Below are positions 1 through 11,496 of a DNA stretch of 64,000 nucleotides, piece after piece (within the stretch, counting starts at the first letter, position 1; the number at the start of each line of letters is the position of its first letter). Position numbers and translations under genes: made by a program. The DNA is from Doris montereyensis (Eukaryota > Mollusca > Gastropoda > Nudibranchia > Dorididae), in contig JAXRKP010001155.1 in assembly GCA_037039925.1 (NCBI GenBank), forward strand, positions 76,001-140,000, read 5' to 3'. The notes below the pieces were generated by a model, which was not told the DNA's origin, made no database searches, and saw only the letters and a list, made by a program, of their open reading frames with translations.

Positions 1-726
1 CATCTTTAAGATATTTTCATCAGAATTTTCCCATTACGGTACATGCTCTGGATGATGTTTGAGAAAAGACTGCAACATCCTTATCATCCCATTTCATTGT
101 TTTATTTTGGTATTAACAACCCTTGAATTCCTCCCTCCTCTTCATTTGTGGTTCACGTTGGCAGTTGTAGTTGTTGCTGTATTGAACGGTTCAAAGTTGT
201 AACCATCGTAAGTTATTGTTGTTATATCTTTGCCCAAGTGATCACATTTTATGTTCCAATCAAGTGTACAGCAAGAGGACATTCGGACCCTTTACTTCTC
301 TTTGACTCCCCTTTTTTTCTAGTCTAGTTCAAACCCATGTTCCTACTTCTAATGTTTTATAGATACGTGTAACCAAAGTTTGTTTTTGTAACTTCCCTCT
401 TGGTCCGGCTGATAACTCTTTGTTTATTTCTGTCTTTAAAAAGAACTGGTTCTTCAATCGGCAGAAGAAACATGAATGAATGCAATGTACACAAAAGCCG
501 CACCAATTGGCAAGGACATCATACGAAACTGTAAACAACAAAGAGACCTGTTTTTTTGTTTCTGTGTTTGTTTTTAATGGGTTGGTTTGACCACTACTAT
601 TCGTAAAGTCCTGGATATGTGACAGGAATGTTGTTGAGTTCAATGGTGAAATTATGCACAAAGGTTTACAAAATTCATTGACAATAGTTATTACTTTTTA
701 GAGGTGCTCTTAATATGCATTGTACT

Positions 727-788
<62 letters not shown>

Positions 789-3222
789 TATATATAGATA
801 TATATAGATATATATAGATATATATAGGGGTATACATGATTTAAAATTGTGATTGTTTTGACATTGTGGCTTTCTGTCTAATACCATGGGTTCTTGCTTA
901 ACCCACAATGTTTACAGAATTCAGTTTCCAACAGCGTTATCACATTTCAGTGAGTAACGCTCTGCTATTTGCAAATGTGTAAGGCACTAAATGAGCAGAG
1001 GGTGAGACAAGCTCCTCCCCCCATCACACACACACAAACAATCCTCATTCTTCCATTATTATTTTATGTTTTTTTCCTATTCCTGTGTGTTCCTCACTTC
1101 TCTCTTGTTTTTTTGTTGCTGTTTGGTTTGTGTTTTTCACCTGGACATGATCCAGATCAGCTATGAAGCCACAAAAATTCACATGAGTAGGGATATACTT
1201 CCTAGGTAGAGTCCTTTGACATCAATGCATTAAAGAAGAAGAAGCCACAACAATGCTCTCCCTTTATCATTGCGATGATTTGGTTGTATCTGAGTCTAGT
1301 AGTGGGCAAACCGGTTTCATTTTTGTATTGTCCTGTCATGATGTTATTTTATCTCTTGTGTGAAATGTGGGTGTGGTGACGTCCTTATGAAGCTTACTTG
1401 TTATTACTGTACTTTAATTTTGTTAGCCTATACATTTTTTCCTTTACATAATGCTATCATCTCCAAATCTTTTAATCTTTCAGTTTGTCCATCATGATTT
1501 TAATACAACATGATGGGCTGTTCTTAATTCCTATTGGTAGATTAGGGGGGAAAAGGGATTCTGAATGGGGTATGATTTTTAGATGTTTATTTAATATTTG
1601 ACTGGTATTATCAAAAGCATCTCAACATGATCTCAATATCACAGTTTTATTAATTGAGATTGAAGCGCGTTTATTTTCTTATCACAATTTTCTTTCTTAT
1701 TTTTATAAAACAATCTTCAAAGGAAGACATCTTTCAAAATAAAAAACGCTTTTAACTAATACTAGTTTTTGCTGAAGCCATCCTCTTTGCTCTCCCTTCC
1801 CGCCTTTTCTTTCTTTTTTTACTTCAAATGCCTGCTTATGTGCTTTGTTTGATTTGGTGTCGCTTCGCTTGCTCTTGTTTCAATTTAAAATGTTGTTTTC
1901 ACGTATCTTTGTCAATTGCAATGTAGACATTGATTTTAACGTCTTTCGTCTTTACTTGGTACTGTTGTTTTCTAGAATTTTGTCTCATTTCAGTTTCTTT
2001 CATCTCCTTGTCAGATTCTGTCTTTTCCAAGTTTTATTTAATATTAAAGAATGAAAATTGTAATATTTACTCAACTTGTTATCATACAGTTTGCAGTGCG
2101 TGCACTTTAAAAAAAACAACTTAACTATCAAAACCAGACATAATAAATGTAAAGTTGAAATTTTGATGCAGATTCACAAGAAAAGTATTATTTGCAAACA
2201 AATTCATCCAGAGAAGATAGTATTTGATAGCATAAACAGTTAAAGCAGGACTACATTGAGTTTCTGCAAGTCTTGTCTTGGGCGTACATTTTAGAGAGAA
2301 AAAAACAACCACAACCTTAAATCAAAGGCACAAAGTTAATCCCGCTGTCTGGTAATTTTCTTTTCAATATGATTTTCTTCTTTTTTGTGTGTGTTTATAG
2401 TTTATTATGTGCTTGACTGTTTGGATGCTGTTTCCTTTTAATTGACACTTGATGTCTTGACTTTCTTGTATGTTTTTTTAACTTTCTAAACATCCCTAAA
2501 ATCAACGATTATTTAAAATAGAGCCTGTGTGCACTATTATTCTGATTCTGACATTTCTTTTCCCTTTTTTTTTGTTTAGAGGGAATTTCAACTGTAAAGT
2601 TTAAATTACAATGTATGAAGGTGTTTATACGTTTTATTTCTGCGATATTTTCCTTCTTGTTCATTTTAATTTTGTTCTGTTCTGTTTTTTTTGGTCTGCG
2701 AATCGTAGGAGGACACTGTCACTAGGTTGATTTCCATTTCTATTATCGTTTCCTTTCTGTTTGATGGTAACCATAGCATAAAATGACTTTTTTTCCCCAA
2801 GCAGTGCTATTGAAAAGACACCAGCTCAACTTATAATATAATATAAGAGCTTTTGTTTCTCAAACAAAATAAGTCGTGTCAGTATTTCATATTATATATA
2901 TTTTTTAAAATTATTACTATTATTTTATTTTTAGGGATGGGAATGTTTTCTTTTCTTGGTTTCTTTTTTCTTCCTCTTTTCTATTTTTTTTTTCTTCTGC
3001 CTGATGCCTAAAAAATGGAATAAAAGACAGAATTGAATGCAGCCTTCCCATTGCTCCTCCGTCTGTGTCTGTATGCTTTAATTTCTTTAAGAAAGATAAC
3101 ACAAAAAAACCCAGCAAAAGTTGCATGAAACTACTTCTGGGCCAATCCAGTTGTGATGTATTATAGAGTAAATGTTATGTTCTGGTTTATGTGCGGTGTT
3201 ATTGGGGTGCTGCCATTTGCAG
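1..3222. other. intron or upstream DNA of SMARCE1 copy 1; no exon seen
   Basis: The first visible exon (3223) begins in the middle of the HMG box, so this stretch is most likely intron of copy 1. I looked for a counterpart of the preceding exon of copy 2 (the [19 protein letters not shown] block) and did not see one, so it must lie left of the window. The region is T-rich, contains an AT-rich dinucleotide tract at about 730-826 and no convincing open frame. Confidence 0.6.
730..826. repeat. (TA)n microsatellite grading into a GATA-containing decamer repeat
   Basis: About 55 bp of pure TA dinucleotide is followed by several copies of a 10-bp TATATAGATA-type unit. Short open frames over it are low-complexity artefacts. 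Confidence 0.95.
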
Positions 3223-3354
3223 GTGTGGGAGCAAGTGAAAGCCCAAAACCCTGATCTGAAACTATGGGAAATCGGGAAGATCATCGGACAGATGTGGAGG
3301 GACTTGTCTGATACGGACAAGCAAGAATTTCAGGACGAGTACGAAGTGGAAAAG
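3223..3354 (+). CDS. SMARCE1 copy 1, exon 6 (HMG box, helices 1 to 3)
   Basis: The 132-nt exon follows a CAG acceptor and ends at a GTGAGG donor, phase 0 at both ends. It encodes 44 residues beginning [20 protein letters not shown], with the MWRDL and DKQEFQDEY motifs of the SMARCE1 HMG box. About 39 of 44 residues agree with copy 2 exon 6 (45019-45150). The family contacts DNA through this box with little sequence specificity. The exon itself is intact. Confidence 0.93.
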
Positions 3355-3429
3355 GTGAGGTTTGCTATGAGCGTGCACTCGTTTATACTTTATAGTAATA
3401 ATATATGTTATGTCAGGGCTCACAGCATG

Positions 3430-3860
3430 TGGGGGAAACTCTTGAAATCTAGAAAAAAATTTCCCTCCTGGAAATCTCCTCTATTGTTAGAAAAAATGTC
3501 CTCCTTGAATCTCATAGAATGTCCTATTTCAAAAAATGTCCTCTTAGAAACTTTTTTTTGAAAAATCTCGTCCTTGAATCCAGAATCTCTTATTGTATAA
3601 AAAAGTCTTTCTAGAATTTCAGAATCGCCTAATGTAGAAAGATGTTCTCCTAGAATCTTTTTATTGTAAAAAAATGTTCTTCCCAAAACCTACTTCTAGA
3701 ATCTCTTATTTTAAAAATGTCCTCCTAGAATCTCCTAATGTAAGAAGATGTCCCTCTTAAAATCTCCCATTTTGAAAAATGTCCTAGAATATACTATTGT
3801 AAAACATGTCCTCCTAAATCTCCTGTTGTGAAAAATGTTGTCTTAGAATCTCAGAGAATT
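3430..3860 (+). repeat. diverged minisatellite in the intron after exon 6
   Basis: A run of roughly 35-40-bp units is built on words such as ATGTCCTCCTAGAATCTC followed by an A/T-rich spacer. About eleven units are recognisable and each differs from its neighbours. The intron from 3355 to 4962 otherwise holds one SINE (3996-4268) and no coding signal. Confidence 0.7.
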
Positions 3861-3995
3861 TCAACTCATCAGTGACTCGGCCTGACCTTCTCTTGACTTT
3901 ATTATGATAGTAATTTTCATTTTATTTCCAAACCTAGGCTTTCATTAACAAAACACCCCCCCCCCCCACACCTCCATAAAACATGGTATAGGTAA

Positions 3996-4268
3996 AAGTT
4001 CCTTCAATGTCATTATGGCCAATAGAGCCGGATCTTTTCCTAGTCTCAATAGCGTGGAGAGGAAAATGGGATAATAATTATCTCCTGGACAGGACGCTAG
4101 TCTCAGCCTGAGGCAGATTTTTACTCCGAAAACCTGGGTCAAGTGGGGAAGATGTGTGCTACGTGAGCCTACGTGTCTTGCCCAAGAAACACGTCAGCCT
4201 AAACTTTGCAAGGATTCAAACTCGGACCTCGTGATCCCGTCTGGTAGCCTAACCACTGCCATCGACAT
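3996..4268 (-). mobile_element. tRNA-derived SINE, family 1
   Basis: Read on the minus strand it starts with a degenerate tRNA-like head (A box like GGCNNAGTGGTTAGG, B box like GGNTTGAATCC), then the family body with an AAGACAC word, and ends in the family 3' tail (GGCC..AATGACATTGAAGG). It lies in an intron of copy 1. Confidence 0.85.
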
Positions 4269-4962
4269 CTCAAAACATATTTTAAAGCACAGTGTTGTTG
4301 TTTTAGTGCCCAGGTATTAGCTTTGATTTCTGAACTTGAAGAAGATTTTTTTAACTGGGAGAGATATTTCATGAATCAATGACAATGGCATAGTGTAGAT
4401 GAAAATAATTATACTCATTGGTCTCATTTGCCTGGGACAAAAGGGAGATTAATCATTAGTGGTAATTATAGAATTAAGGACAATTAAGAGCTCAGGATCG
4501 GATAACTATTGGGACAATACAAAGATATTATGGTGTATGTATATACATATATTTATATTACCGTGTCTTATTGTGAAGTGTAACTGATGTATTGATACTT
4601 TGAAAGATGAAAGAAAATAAGGTGCAATGAAGAGCCTATTGATCATTCATTATTTGAGGGATTGTAAGATCCAATGTACATCATCAGTTAAAGTAATGCT
4701 TTGTTCTATGATGTCACGTATTTTCGTTTTGGTTTTTGAAGTTGAGAGCCTTTGTGGTATGTTTTACTCTCACAATACAGTTAATACTTCAGTTTCCTAA
4801 AAAGAAGAAAAAAGAAAGATAGTGTTGAGACTTAATCATTTGTGGCCATCTAAACGAAAGAAATTGATCAATAGGATTAGACACAGTGCATTTGGAAATC
4901 TTGTTGTTATCTCTCTCTATATATATGTATGTGTGTGTTTATAATCTGGTCCTCTCTGTTAG

Positions 4963-5032
4963 GCCCAGTACTCAGAGGCTCTGAAAGCTTACCATAACTC
5001 ACCCGCTTACCAGGCCTGGGTGGCTGCCAAAG
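4963..5032 (+). CDS. SMARCE1 copy 1, exon 7 (end of HMG region)
   Basis: The exon follows a TTAG acceptor and ends at GTGGGT. It encodes AQYSEALKAYHNSPAYQAWV and AAK, matching the family's KAYHNSPAY motif at the HMG-box end. It is 70 nt where copy 2 has 71: the donor side reads GCCAAAG rather than GCCAAAAG, so one A is missing and the phase no longer fits exon 8. Confidence 0.9.
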
Positions 5033-5741
5033 GTGGGTGCTATCAGTGTTTACACTGTTTCTCAAATTGAAACTCATTTTAGTGTTAGTGTTGTGAGTGC
5101 AGTTTATGCGTGTATAGAGACACATCATATTGCCAATATGAGTATGATATTATATGTATAAAAAATATTTACTTGTGCAGTGTTAAGAATATGCAGGAAA
5201 GTATACATGCCTTGAGGAATTATGATAATGATAATGCAGCTCTTAGATTTGTTGCTGGTTCATAGCATTAAGCTAATGTCTCGATGATATTATGCTGTTA
5301 ACTTTTGTAATTGAAGGGCTTCAGAGTCCATATGGGATAAAGGTTTAAACCATTATTATTTTAGGCCAGGGTTGACTTATCTTTGTTTTACATCAAAAAC
5401 TGATGTTTGTAACTGAGCATGTAGTGTTACTCCTGTTACCATTAAAACAATCCATCGACTGTATATTTATCTTCTTGAAGAGCAAAGCAATACAAAGATC
5501 TCTGCACTTAATAATAGCTGTGAAATATGTGAATAATTATGCTTAAAAGCCTGTTGAATTTACGTTTAAATGCCAATTTTGTGTTGTTTATTTGTGGCAT
5601 ACTCTAAACTATGATCTTTGTTTGGTTAAGTTTAGAAGTAAATTTGAAGAAATGGCAAATGGTCTACTTTGTAGCAGGAATGCATTATTATTTAATCGGC
5701 ACAGATTGGTGCTTGCCAACACCTATAAAACAAGACTGAAC

Positions 5742-5764
5742 AAACATGGGGGGGGGGGGGGGGG
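5742..5764. repeat. poly-G tract in intron 7
   Basis: About 16 consecutive G preceded by ATG lie in the intron between exons 7 and 8 (5033-5921). The remainder of that intron shows nothing else notable. The neighbouring open frame is not supported by splice sites or homology. Confidence 0.9.
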
Positions 5765-5921
5765 ATTCCTTAAAATTAGGAATTTGTATGGCTTTAACAG
5801 GAGAAGTAATGAGAGAAAAACATTTGTTGTAGACATGTTAATAAACAAGAATGGAAGGAGTAGGAACAATGTTTGTTACTTACACACCAATGCATTGCTG
5901 TTTTCATTGTCTGGTGTCTAG

Positions 5922-5997
5922 CTGAAAGGAGGCTGTTGATGAAGATGAGCCCGCTACTCGGCCTGAACGGCCTCCACCCGCGTCCACCCACAAGACA
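5922..5997 (+). CDS. SMARCE1 copy 1, exon 8, with in-frame stop
   Basis: The 76-nt exon is the same length as copy 2 exon 8 and ends at a GTGAGT donor. In the homologous frame it reads AVDEDEPATRPERPPPASTHKT, against AMDEDEPVSRTERPPPPTTHKT in copy 2. The second codon, GGA in copy 2, is TGA here (5923-5925). No nearby alternative acceptor restores a frame compatible with exon 7. The frame obtained by direct joining of exons 7 and 8 bypasses this TGA but meets a stop inside exon 10. Confidence 0.85.
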
Positions 5998-6663
5998 GTG
6001 AGTTAGCTGTAGTGCCGAGACCTAGAAATGTCCTACTCACGTCACACGTCACTTCTCTTTTGACTTTTTTTGTGCTCATTCTTCTTCATTTATTTATGCT
6101 CGTTTGAAATTTTATATTTCAATTAAAAAATTTTTTTTTTTATTGTTTTTCAGTGCCTTCTGAGTTAAGAGTTGACAGGGCTGAGATAATGTATTATTTT
6201 TTTCCACCATCGTTATGTACTCAGTGCCATATATTTTCATTTTTAGAATACACCTTATTCTCGGGGGATTGGCGTTTTTTCTGACTTTATTTGTATGTTT
6301 TTCTTTTTTGTCATTCTAATGCCTCTCACTCCCTTCCCCTGTCTCCCTCTCCCCCTCCCCTTCCTGAAAGCTGTGCAGCAGTGCCATTATCTGGGGACTC
6401 AGTTCTGTCTCTCTGTTTCCCTTTCTTCATTTTAAAAAAAAACGTTATTTTTGTTTTGTTTTTTATTAATGCCTAGCACTCAGCTCATTCACACCGCTTC
6501 ACTGTGCGCCTCTAATAAGCTTCTATTCCAACTCCTATCTACCCATTACCCAATAGCTTTCATTGCAGTACCTCATGAAAATGTTAACCTATTTTAAGCG
6601 TACAATTCCGTAGATTGTTTTTCTTTAACTCGTCTCTCTGCTCTTCCTTTGAAATGTTCTACT

Positions 6664-6708
<45 letters not shown>

Positions 6709-7029
6709 TGAGAGCGAGATACTGTTTTATTTTGTTACTTTAGAAATTATTGGCTTAGTTTGGCTGTGATTATAAGTGTAGAAGAAGCCTTTTAGTTCAT
6801 TGCGGTAGTATTTCATATTACTCTTTTCCTCTTTGCTCCATTTTTTTTGTTTTTGTCTTTGTTCACTTTTTCTTGTTTTTTGTTGTGCTAAAAGTGTTTT
6901 TAAGTTATGTTTGTTGAGTTTAAAGTTTTGTGAAGTTATATTTATCTGTCAATCATGAACCTTTTGCTTCATATTTGAATTAATTAAGACAATCTTTCAA
7001 TGGAAATGTTCTTTTTATTCCCCCTCCAG
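5998..7029. other. intron 8 of copy 1
   Basis: T-rich intron with a (TTA)n microsatellite at about 6667-6707. I see no exon, SINE or other structured feature in it. Confidence 0.7.
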
Positions 7030-7081
7030 AGCTCAAAGGAGTCATCTCGTATCAGTATTTTGCCAACAGACGAAGACGATG
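7030..7081 (+). CDS. SMARCE1 copy 1, exon 9
   Basis: A 52-nt exon between a CTCCAG acceptor and a GTTAGT donor. It encodes SSKESSRISILPTDEDD plus one base carried over. It matches copy 2 exon 9 (SSKEASRVSILPSDVDD) in length, phase and sequence, and corresponds to the acidic linker between HMG box and coiled coil. Confidence 0.9.
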
Positions 7082-7935
7082 GTTAGTTGCATTCCTTTCT
7101 TGTAATTCTTCTCTCAATCCTGTAAATTTTCAGATCAAATGCTACTGCTATGTATTTTCCTAAAGTGCAAAATGGTTCCTTTTTGTACAACAGTAGTGAA
7201 AAATGTACTTTTATCTTTGTGGAAATATAACGGTTTATTTTTGTTTTCAAAAGGGCAAGCTGGCCGTGATTTTCGCATGGCACACGCCATTTATCCAACA
7301 TGCTCTGTAGCCCCTGCCCATAACAAAAGAAGCCAAATAAAAACATGTCAAAAGTGTAGTGTTTTCATTTCTTATGTAATGTGCTGCTAGTAAAAGATAA
7401 AGATGGATTTATAGACCGTATCCCTGCACAAACGCAGGTGTACATCATTTATCCCCCAGCAAGCCATTTCATTCAAAAGTCCTTCTCAACTCCCTGGGGG
7501 AGCATACAGTACACAATCCTGTTAGGCTGCTTGGTACTTACACTCTGAAGAGATTTTTCTCTATAGCTGGGTACTCATTCACGCTTGAGTCAAGTGAGGA
7601 AAGTAGAGTAAAGTACTATGTGGGGAAAAAACCCACCTGTGCCAGCTGTAGTCGTGATTTCAAGCTCACAACACCACGGTTTAGATACACCATCGTATGT
7701 AATGTATTGTAGAAGAACAATGCTTACGTGCTGTAGTGAAGTAAGGTACAGAGTTTGTAAAGTATTGGTGAAGATTTTAGATGTTGTATATTGTACTTTC
7801 CTTGGATTCCAGGTCTGACTTCTTTGGTATCTTGTGGCTGTGACGGATTTTGTTTGACCTTCTTTTCGCTGTACCAGTTTGAAACTCTCGCACAATTGAC
7901 CTCTGACACAATCACGGTGTCTATTATTTTCACAG

Positions 7936-8108
7936 ATATGGACGACGGTTTTGCCACAAAGCACATTGCTCAAGCTCGATATTTACGGAATCATCGACTC
8001 ATCAACGAGATATTTAGTGACGCCATGGTACCTGATGTGCGCAGTGTGGTGACAGAGTCTAGAATGAGTGTGTTGAAGAGACAAGTTCAGTCACTGACTA
8101 TGCATCAA
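7936..8108 (+). CDS. SMARCE1 copy 1, exon 10 (conserved NHRLI region and start of coiled coil)
   Basis: The 173-nt exon begins after TTTTCACAG and ends at GTAAGA. It encodes [20 protein letters not shown], continuing through [18 protein letters not shown] to [13 protein letters not shown]. These are the hallmark SMARCE1 segments ([21 protein letters not shown]). It is intact and the same length as in copy 2. In the family this part and the following helix mediate protein contacts within the BAF complex. Confidence 0.93.
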
Positions 8109-8556
8109 GTAAGATGACTGTCCTCAGTGTCTTGTGCTTCCGTTTTAAAGGCGTCATTTTTCGTTTAATCGAAATTTGGAGCCTTTTTTGTAACGTTCTC
8201 ATTCCCATATACCCATAATTCAATTTATATTTCATCATATAAACAAAATAGGCTTGAAGAGAGAAAAAAAAATTAACAGAAAATGAGCAACCTGAGGAAA
8301 AATCATCAACAGAATAATTACTATCAATTTTGGCTGTTTATTCCGGACTCTGAGATGAAGAGCATCTCTTTTTATTACCGAATTACACTCTGATTTTGTA
8401 GGGTAGAGCCCATTCCAAATTCCTCTTTATGGAAATTTATTTAGTAACATTACTTGCACACATGACTAGAATGTTGAATGTATATGTTTTATACAAAGTA
8501 TCTAGTTGTTTTTTTTAAATTTGCATCTTGTTTCAACATTTTTTTCTGTTTCGCAG

Positions 8557-8660
8557 AAAAAAATTGGAAGGAGAATTACATCAGATAGAAGAAAAACATG
8601 AAAGAGAAAAAGAGAAAGTTCACAGAATCTAGTGAAGCCTTTCACCATGAATTGAAGAAG
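8557..8660 (+). CDS. SMARCE1 copy 1, exon 11 (coiled coil), two +1 shifts
   Basis: By homology the exon encodes KKLEGELHQIEEKH, then KKRKFTESSEAFHHELKK. It is 104 nt against 102 in copy 2. One extra A lies in the seven-A run at 8557-8563 and one extra base near 8604-8611. Direct reading stops quickly in every frame. Acceptor (TTTCGCAG) and donor (GTAAGG) are intact. Confidence 0.85.
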
Positions 8661-8940
8661 GTAAGGAGATAAAGTTTTAAAAATTGCAAAAGTTTATGAA
8701 TCGTGTCCTATGATATAGAAACGGAAGGAGGGACTAAGTTTGTCGCTCTTTTCATTTCTTTGTTAACCTTTAGCGTCCTGTATTGCTGCTCTGCTGCTAC
8801 TGACACTCTCTTTTATTGTATCGACTTTTAAGCAATGTTTTAGTGGAAGCATTAATTATAGTTACTTTCCGATATATTAGAAAGTACTGACGCATGTAAA
8901 TCAGCAGTTTCTTTCATAGAAGCCTTTTTTTTGTGTGAGG

Positions 8941-9203
8941 TGGTGTCAGTGGCCGAGTGGTTAGGCTGCTGGACTTTGAATCATGAGGTTCCGAGTTCAA
9001 AATTCTAGCAAGTCTGGGCCCGACGTTGTGTTCCTTGGTAAAGACACTTAACATTCATTTTCCCCTCCCCCACCCAGGTGTAAATGGGTACAGGCACTAG
9101 CGATCTGTCAAGTAGGTGATTGTCACCTGTTCCGCTTCGCGCTATAGATACTTGGATACGCTCCGCCTCTATGGGTTTTAACGGCCTTGAAGTAACTTTT
9201 CTT
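8941..9203 (+). mobile_element. tRNA-derived SINE, family 1
   Basis: The head reads GTCAGTGGCCGAGTGGTTAG (A box) with a decayed B box, then the AAAGACACTTAACA word, the GCTATAGA segment and the CGGCCTTGAAG tail. It sits in the intron between exons 11 and 12 of copy 1. Confidence 0.9.
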
Positions 9204-9247
9204 TTAAGGAACTCATCAGTTGGTGGTCAGCAAGAGTTACTTGTACG

Positions 9248-9312
9248 TCCTATGTTTTTCTTTCGTTGATGTTTCCTCTCAATTCCACCCTGAGGTCACA
9301 GCCTATGGAGGA
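9248..9312 (+). repeat. fragment of medium repeat family 5 (CACCCTGAGGTCACAG type)
   Basis: A pyrimidine-rich lead is followed by a CCACCCTGAGGTCACAG core and TATGGAGG. The same arrangement recurs about ten times in the window. Confidence 0.65.
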
Positions 9313-9538
9313 CTGGGTCCTCGTAAAAGATAGGGGGGGGAGCTCCTCGGTCCTTCCTCCTGCTTGTTCTCTTCGTCTTTCTCTATAGTTGAACATTTCT
9401 GATATGCCAATCAGTTTTCTATTTCTCCAGCCCTCATGATCATTCGAGTTGCTCATGTTGTTAGACATACTTTTTTTATACTTAAGAACATATATATATT
9501 TTTTAAGTCGTGAAAAACCAAATTAAAACTATTTGCAG

Positions 9539-9848
9539 GTGTGTGAAAGTAAAACCTCAAATCACCGAGGAGATGTTCAACACTATGGTAACCAAGGCCG
9601 TCAAAGAGGAGATGAGGATGAGGCAACAACAGCTTTTGGCCCAACAAGAAGAAGAACGCAGGAGGCAGCAACAACAGCAGCAGCAGCAACAGCAACAACA
9701 GCTTCAAGAGGAGGCGGCACAACAAAATGGCAAACAGACGGAGGAGGCAGAGGTGACGCAAGAGAACTCGGGTATAGAGCCTGTCCCTGCTGCCAATGTT
9801 GACCCGGTCGAGTCAATGGAAACGGACAGCAATGACTGCAGTGCTATG
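9539..9848 (+). CDS. SMARCE1 copy 1, exon 12 (Gln/Glu-rich helix)
   Basis: The exon is bounded by TTTGCAG and a weak GTACAA donor. After a shared start (VCESK) the frame runs PQITEEMFNTMVTKAVKEE, a QQQLLAQQEEERRR stretch, a run of about 12 glutamines, then an acidic tail ending METDSNDCSAM. One extra A in the run at 9551-9554 separates the first codons from the rest; copy 2 is continuous there. Length is 310 nt. The poly-Q is encoded by mixed CAA/CAG codons and is probably length-variable. Confidence 0.88.
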
Positions 9849-10261
9849 GTACAACAATGTAGTTTTCCACCTATTTGGCTTTATCCTATACTTTTGATTT
9901 ATTGACATTTTTGTTCTGGTGGTTTTTATTTATTGAATTGTGCTAGAATTTCTTTTTTTTTTTGTTTTTTTTTTTTTTGGTATCAATCGTCATGCATTTA
10001 GTTTCCTTGTATTTATATAGGTTATTCATAGGTTTATGATGTATTTTGCTTCATAGATTTAAAAGATAGAGACTGTCATCTTGAGAAAAGTTTCCTGTGA
10101 AAAATTCTACTCCCTCCCGAGAATTTGCTAATTATCTTCTTATTTGTTCATGGAAGTGTTGATTTTCTCATCTTGAAAACATCATAGTTCATTGGCCCAT
10201 TTGCCAGTGTAAATTATTACTTAATCATCAATAAATGCTATTTATGTATCCTCTATAACAG

Positions 10262-10300
10262 GTTGCTGCACCTCCAGTCCCCACAAGTGTAGAATCTCAG
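10262..10300 (+). CDS. SMARCE1 copy 1, 13-codon exon absent from copy 2
   Basis: A 39-nt block between AACAG and GTAATT encodes VAAPPVPTSVESQ in phase 0, so including or skipping it leaves the frame unchanged. I found no counterpart in the matching intron of copy 2 (51342-51646). It may be a copy-specific or alternatively used cassette exon; its small size keeps confidence modest. Confidence 0.55.
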
Positions 10301-11026
10301 GTAATTTTTTTTTTTTTTTATCGAACTGAATCTTCTTTAGATTGAGAACAACAAAAGATCAACTGTACCCACTTTTTGATTTAGCATCATTAGTTATTAT
10401 ACTTTGCTCTAATTTTCTCTTCCCTGCTTATTCTTCTCATGAAATAATGTTAGTGAAGAAAAACTCAAATTTTGGTATAAATATTTTGACGAAATCATGC
10501 AATAAAGAAATATTCTAGCTCATGTTAAAGTTTCAGATTGGAATATTTATAAATAATGTCATCTTTATGATTTCCATCAAAATTTCTTCTCCCGACAGAG
10601 TCATGTTGTTATACTCAGTCTATGGAGACAAAAAATTATAGTTAATGACATTTCCTATGTGTACACTTAAGGGACACCTGTACAGTGGGCGATGGTGGAA
10701 ATTTCATTGAAACAAACAAAAACCCTGTACATCATCCTTTTCAGACACAAGAGAGCCTGTTAGTGAAGTTAACACAGCATTCAACAGAATTACAGTGTAG
10801 GTTTGCATGTGGTTGTGTGCGGAAAGAAAAAGCTGTCTATAGTGGCTTTTAGGCGAAACTAGACGTATATAAGAGCGTTGATGAAATTGATAGATGCATT
10901 TTTTTAAGGATCCGCCATAGAGAGTGTCATATCAAATATGGTCAGAAGTTTCAACTGGCTATTATTATTGAGGGTATTTCAGACAAACGTTTACCCTGTT
11001 TTATCTTCTTCGTCATTTACCTTCAG
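10301..11026. other. intron before exon 13 of copy 1
   Basis: AT-rich intron. No coding frame, SINE or tandem repeat is recognisable. Confidence 0.6.
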
Positions 11027-11336
11027 CCTGCACAAGTACAGATGGAGGAAAGCGCTATGGTAGACGCTGTGCCTATCAATCCATCATTCCAGCCTCAAGT
11101 TGCCACCCCTGATTCTGCCCCAATAAATAACACAGCACTGCCGGCATCCATGCCTGCACCCATGTCCACACCCATGCCCACACCCATGCCCACACCCATG
11201 TCCACACCCATGCCCGCATCCATGCCCACACCCATGCCCGCATCTATGCCCTCGTCCATTATCAATCCAGTGGAAAACATGAGTACTAGCACGCCTCCCG
11301 TAGAGAAGAAAGGGAAAGGCACAGGAACATCACCAG
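11027..11336 (+). CDS. SMARCE1 copy 1, exon 13 with Met-Pro-Thr-Pro repeat
   Basis: After a CTTCAG acceptor it encodes PAQVQMEESAMVDAVPINPS, then about nine imperfect four-residue units (MPTP, MSTP, MPAS), then PPVEKKGKGTGTSP and one carried base before GTAGGA. Phases match exon 14. At 310 nt it is about twice copy 2 exon 13 (151 nt). The extra length is largely the 12-bp tandem repeat, probably slippage-generated. The SMARCE1 C-terminal tail is poorly conserved, so function cannot be assigned. Confidence 0.82.
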
Positions 11337-11496
11337 GTAGGACTGAACGATTGTTTCTCTTTCTCTCGTGACACGTGTGCGTATTCGCATAGCTTTCTTT
11401 GTGATAAGTTCTGCTTTCAAATCTGTCAATGTCAGGGCCGCATAATGTGACGACGGCCTCTTAGGATTATGGATTTGATTGTCTGTTGTTCACCAG

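Noticed and set aside
9849..9905. Extension of copy 1 exon 12 into the following intron
   Set aside because: The open frame continues by chance past the GTACAA donor. Copy 2 ends at the same place and the next exon keeps phase from 9848.
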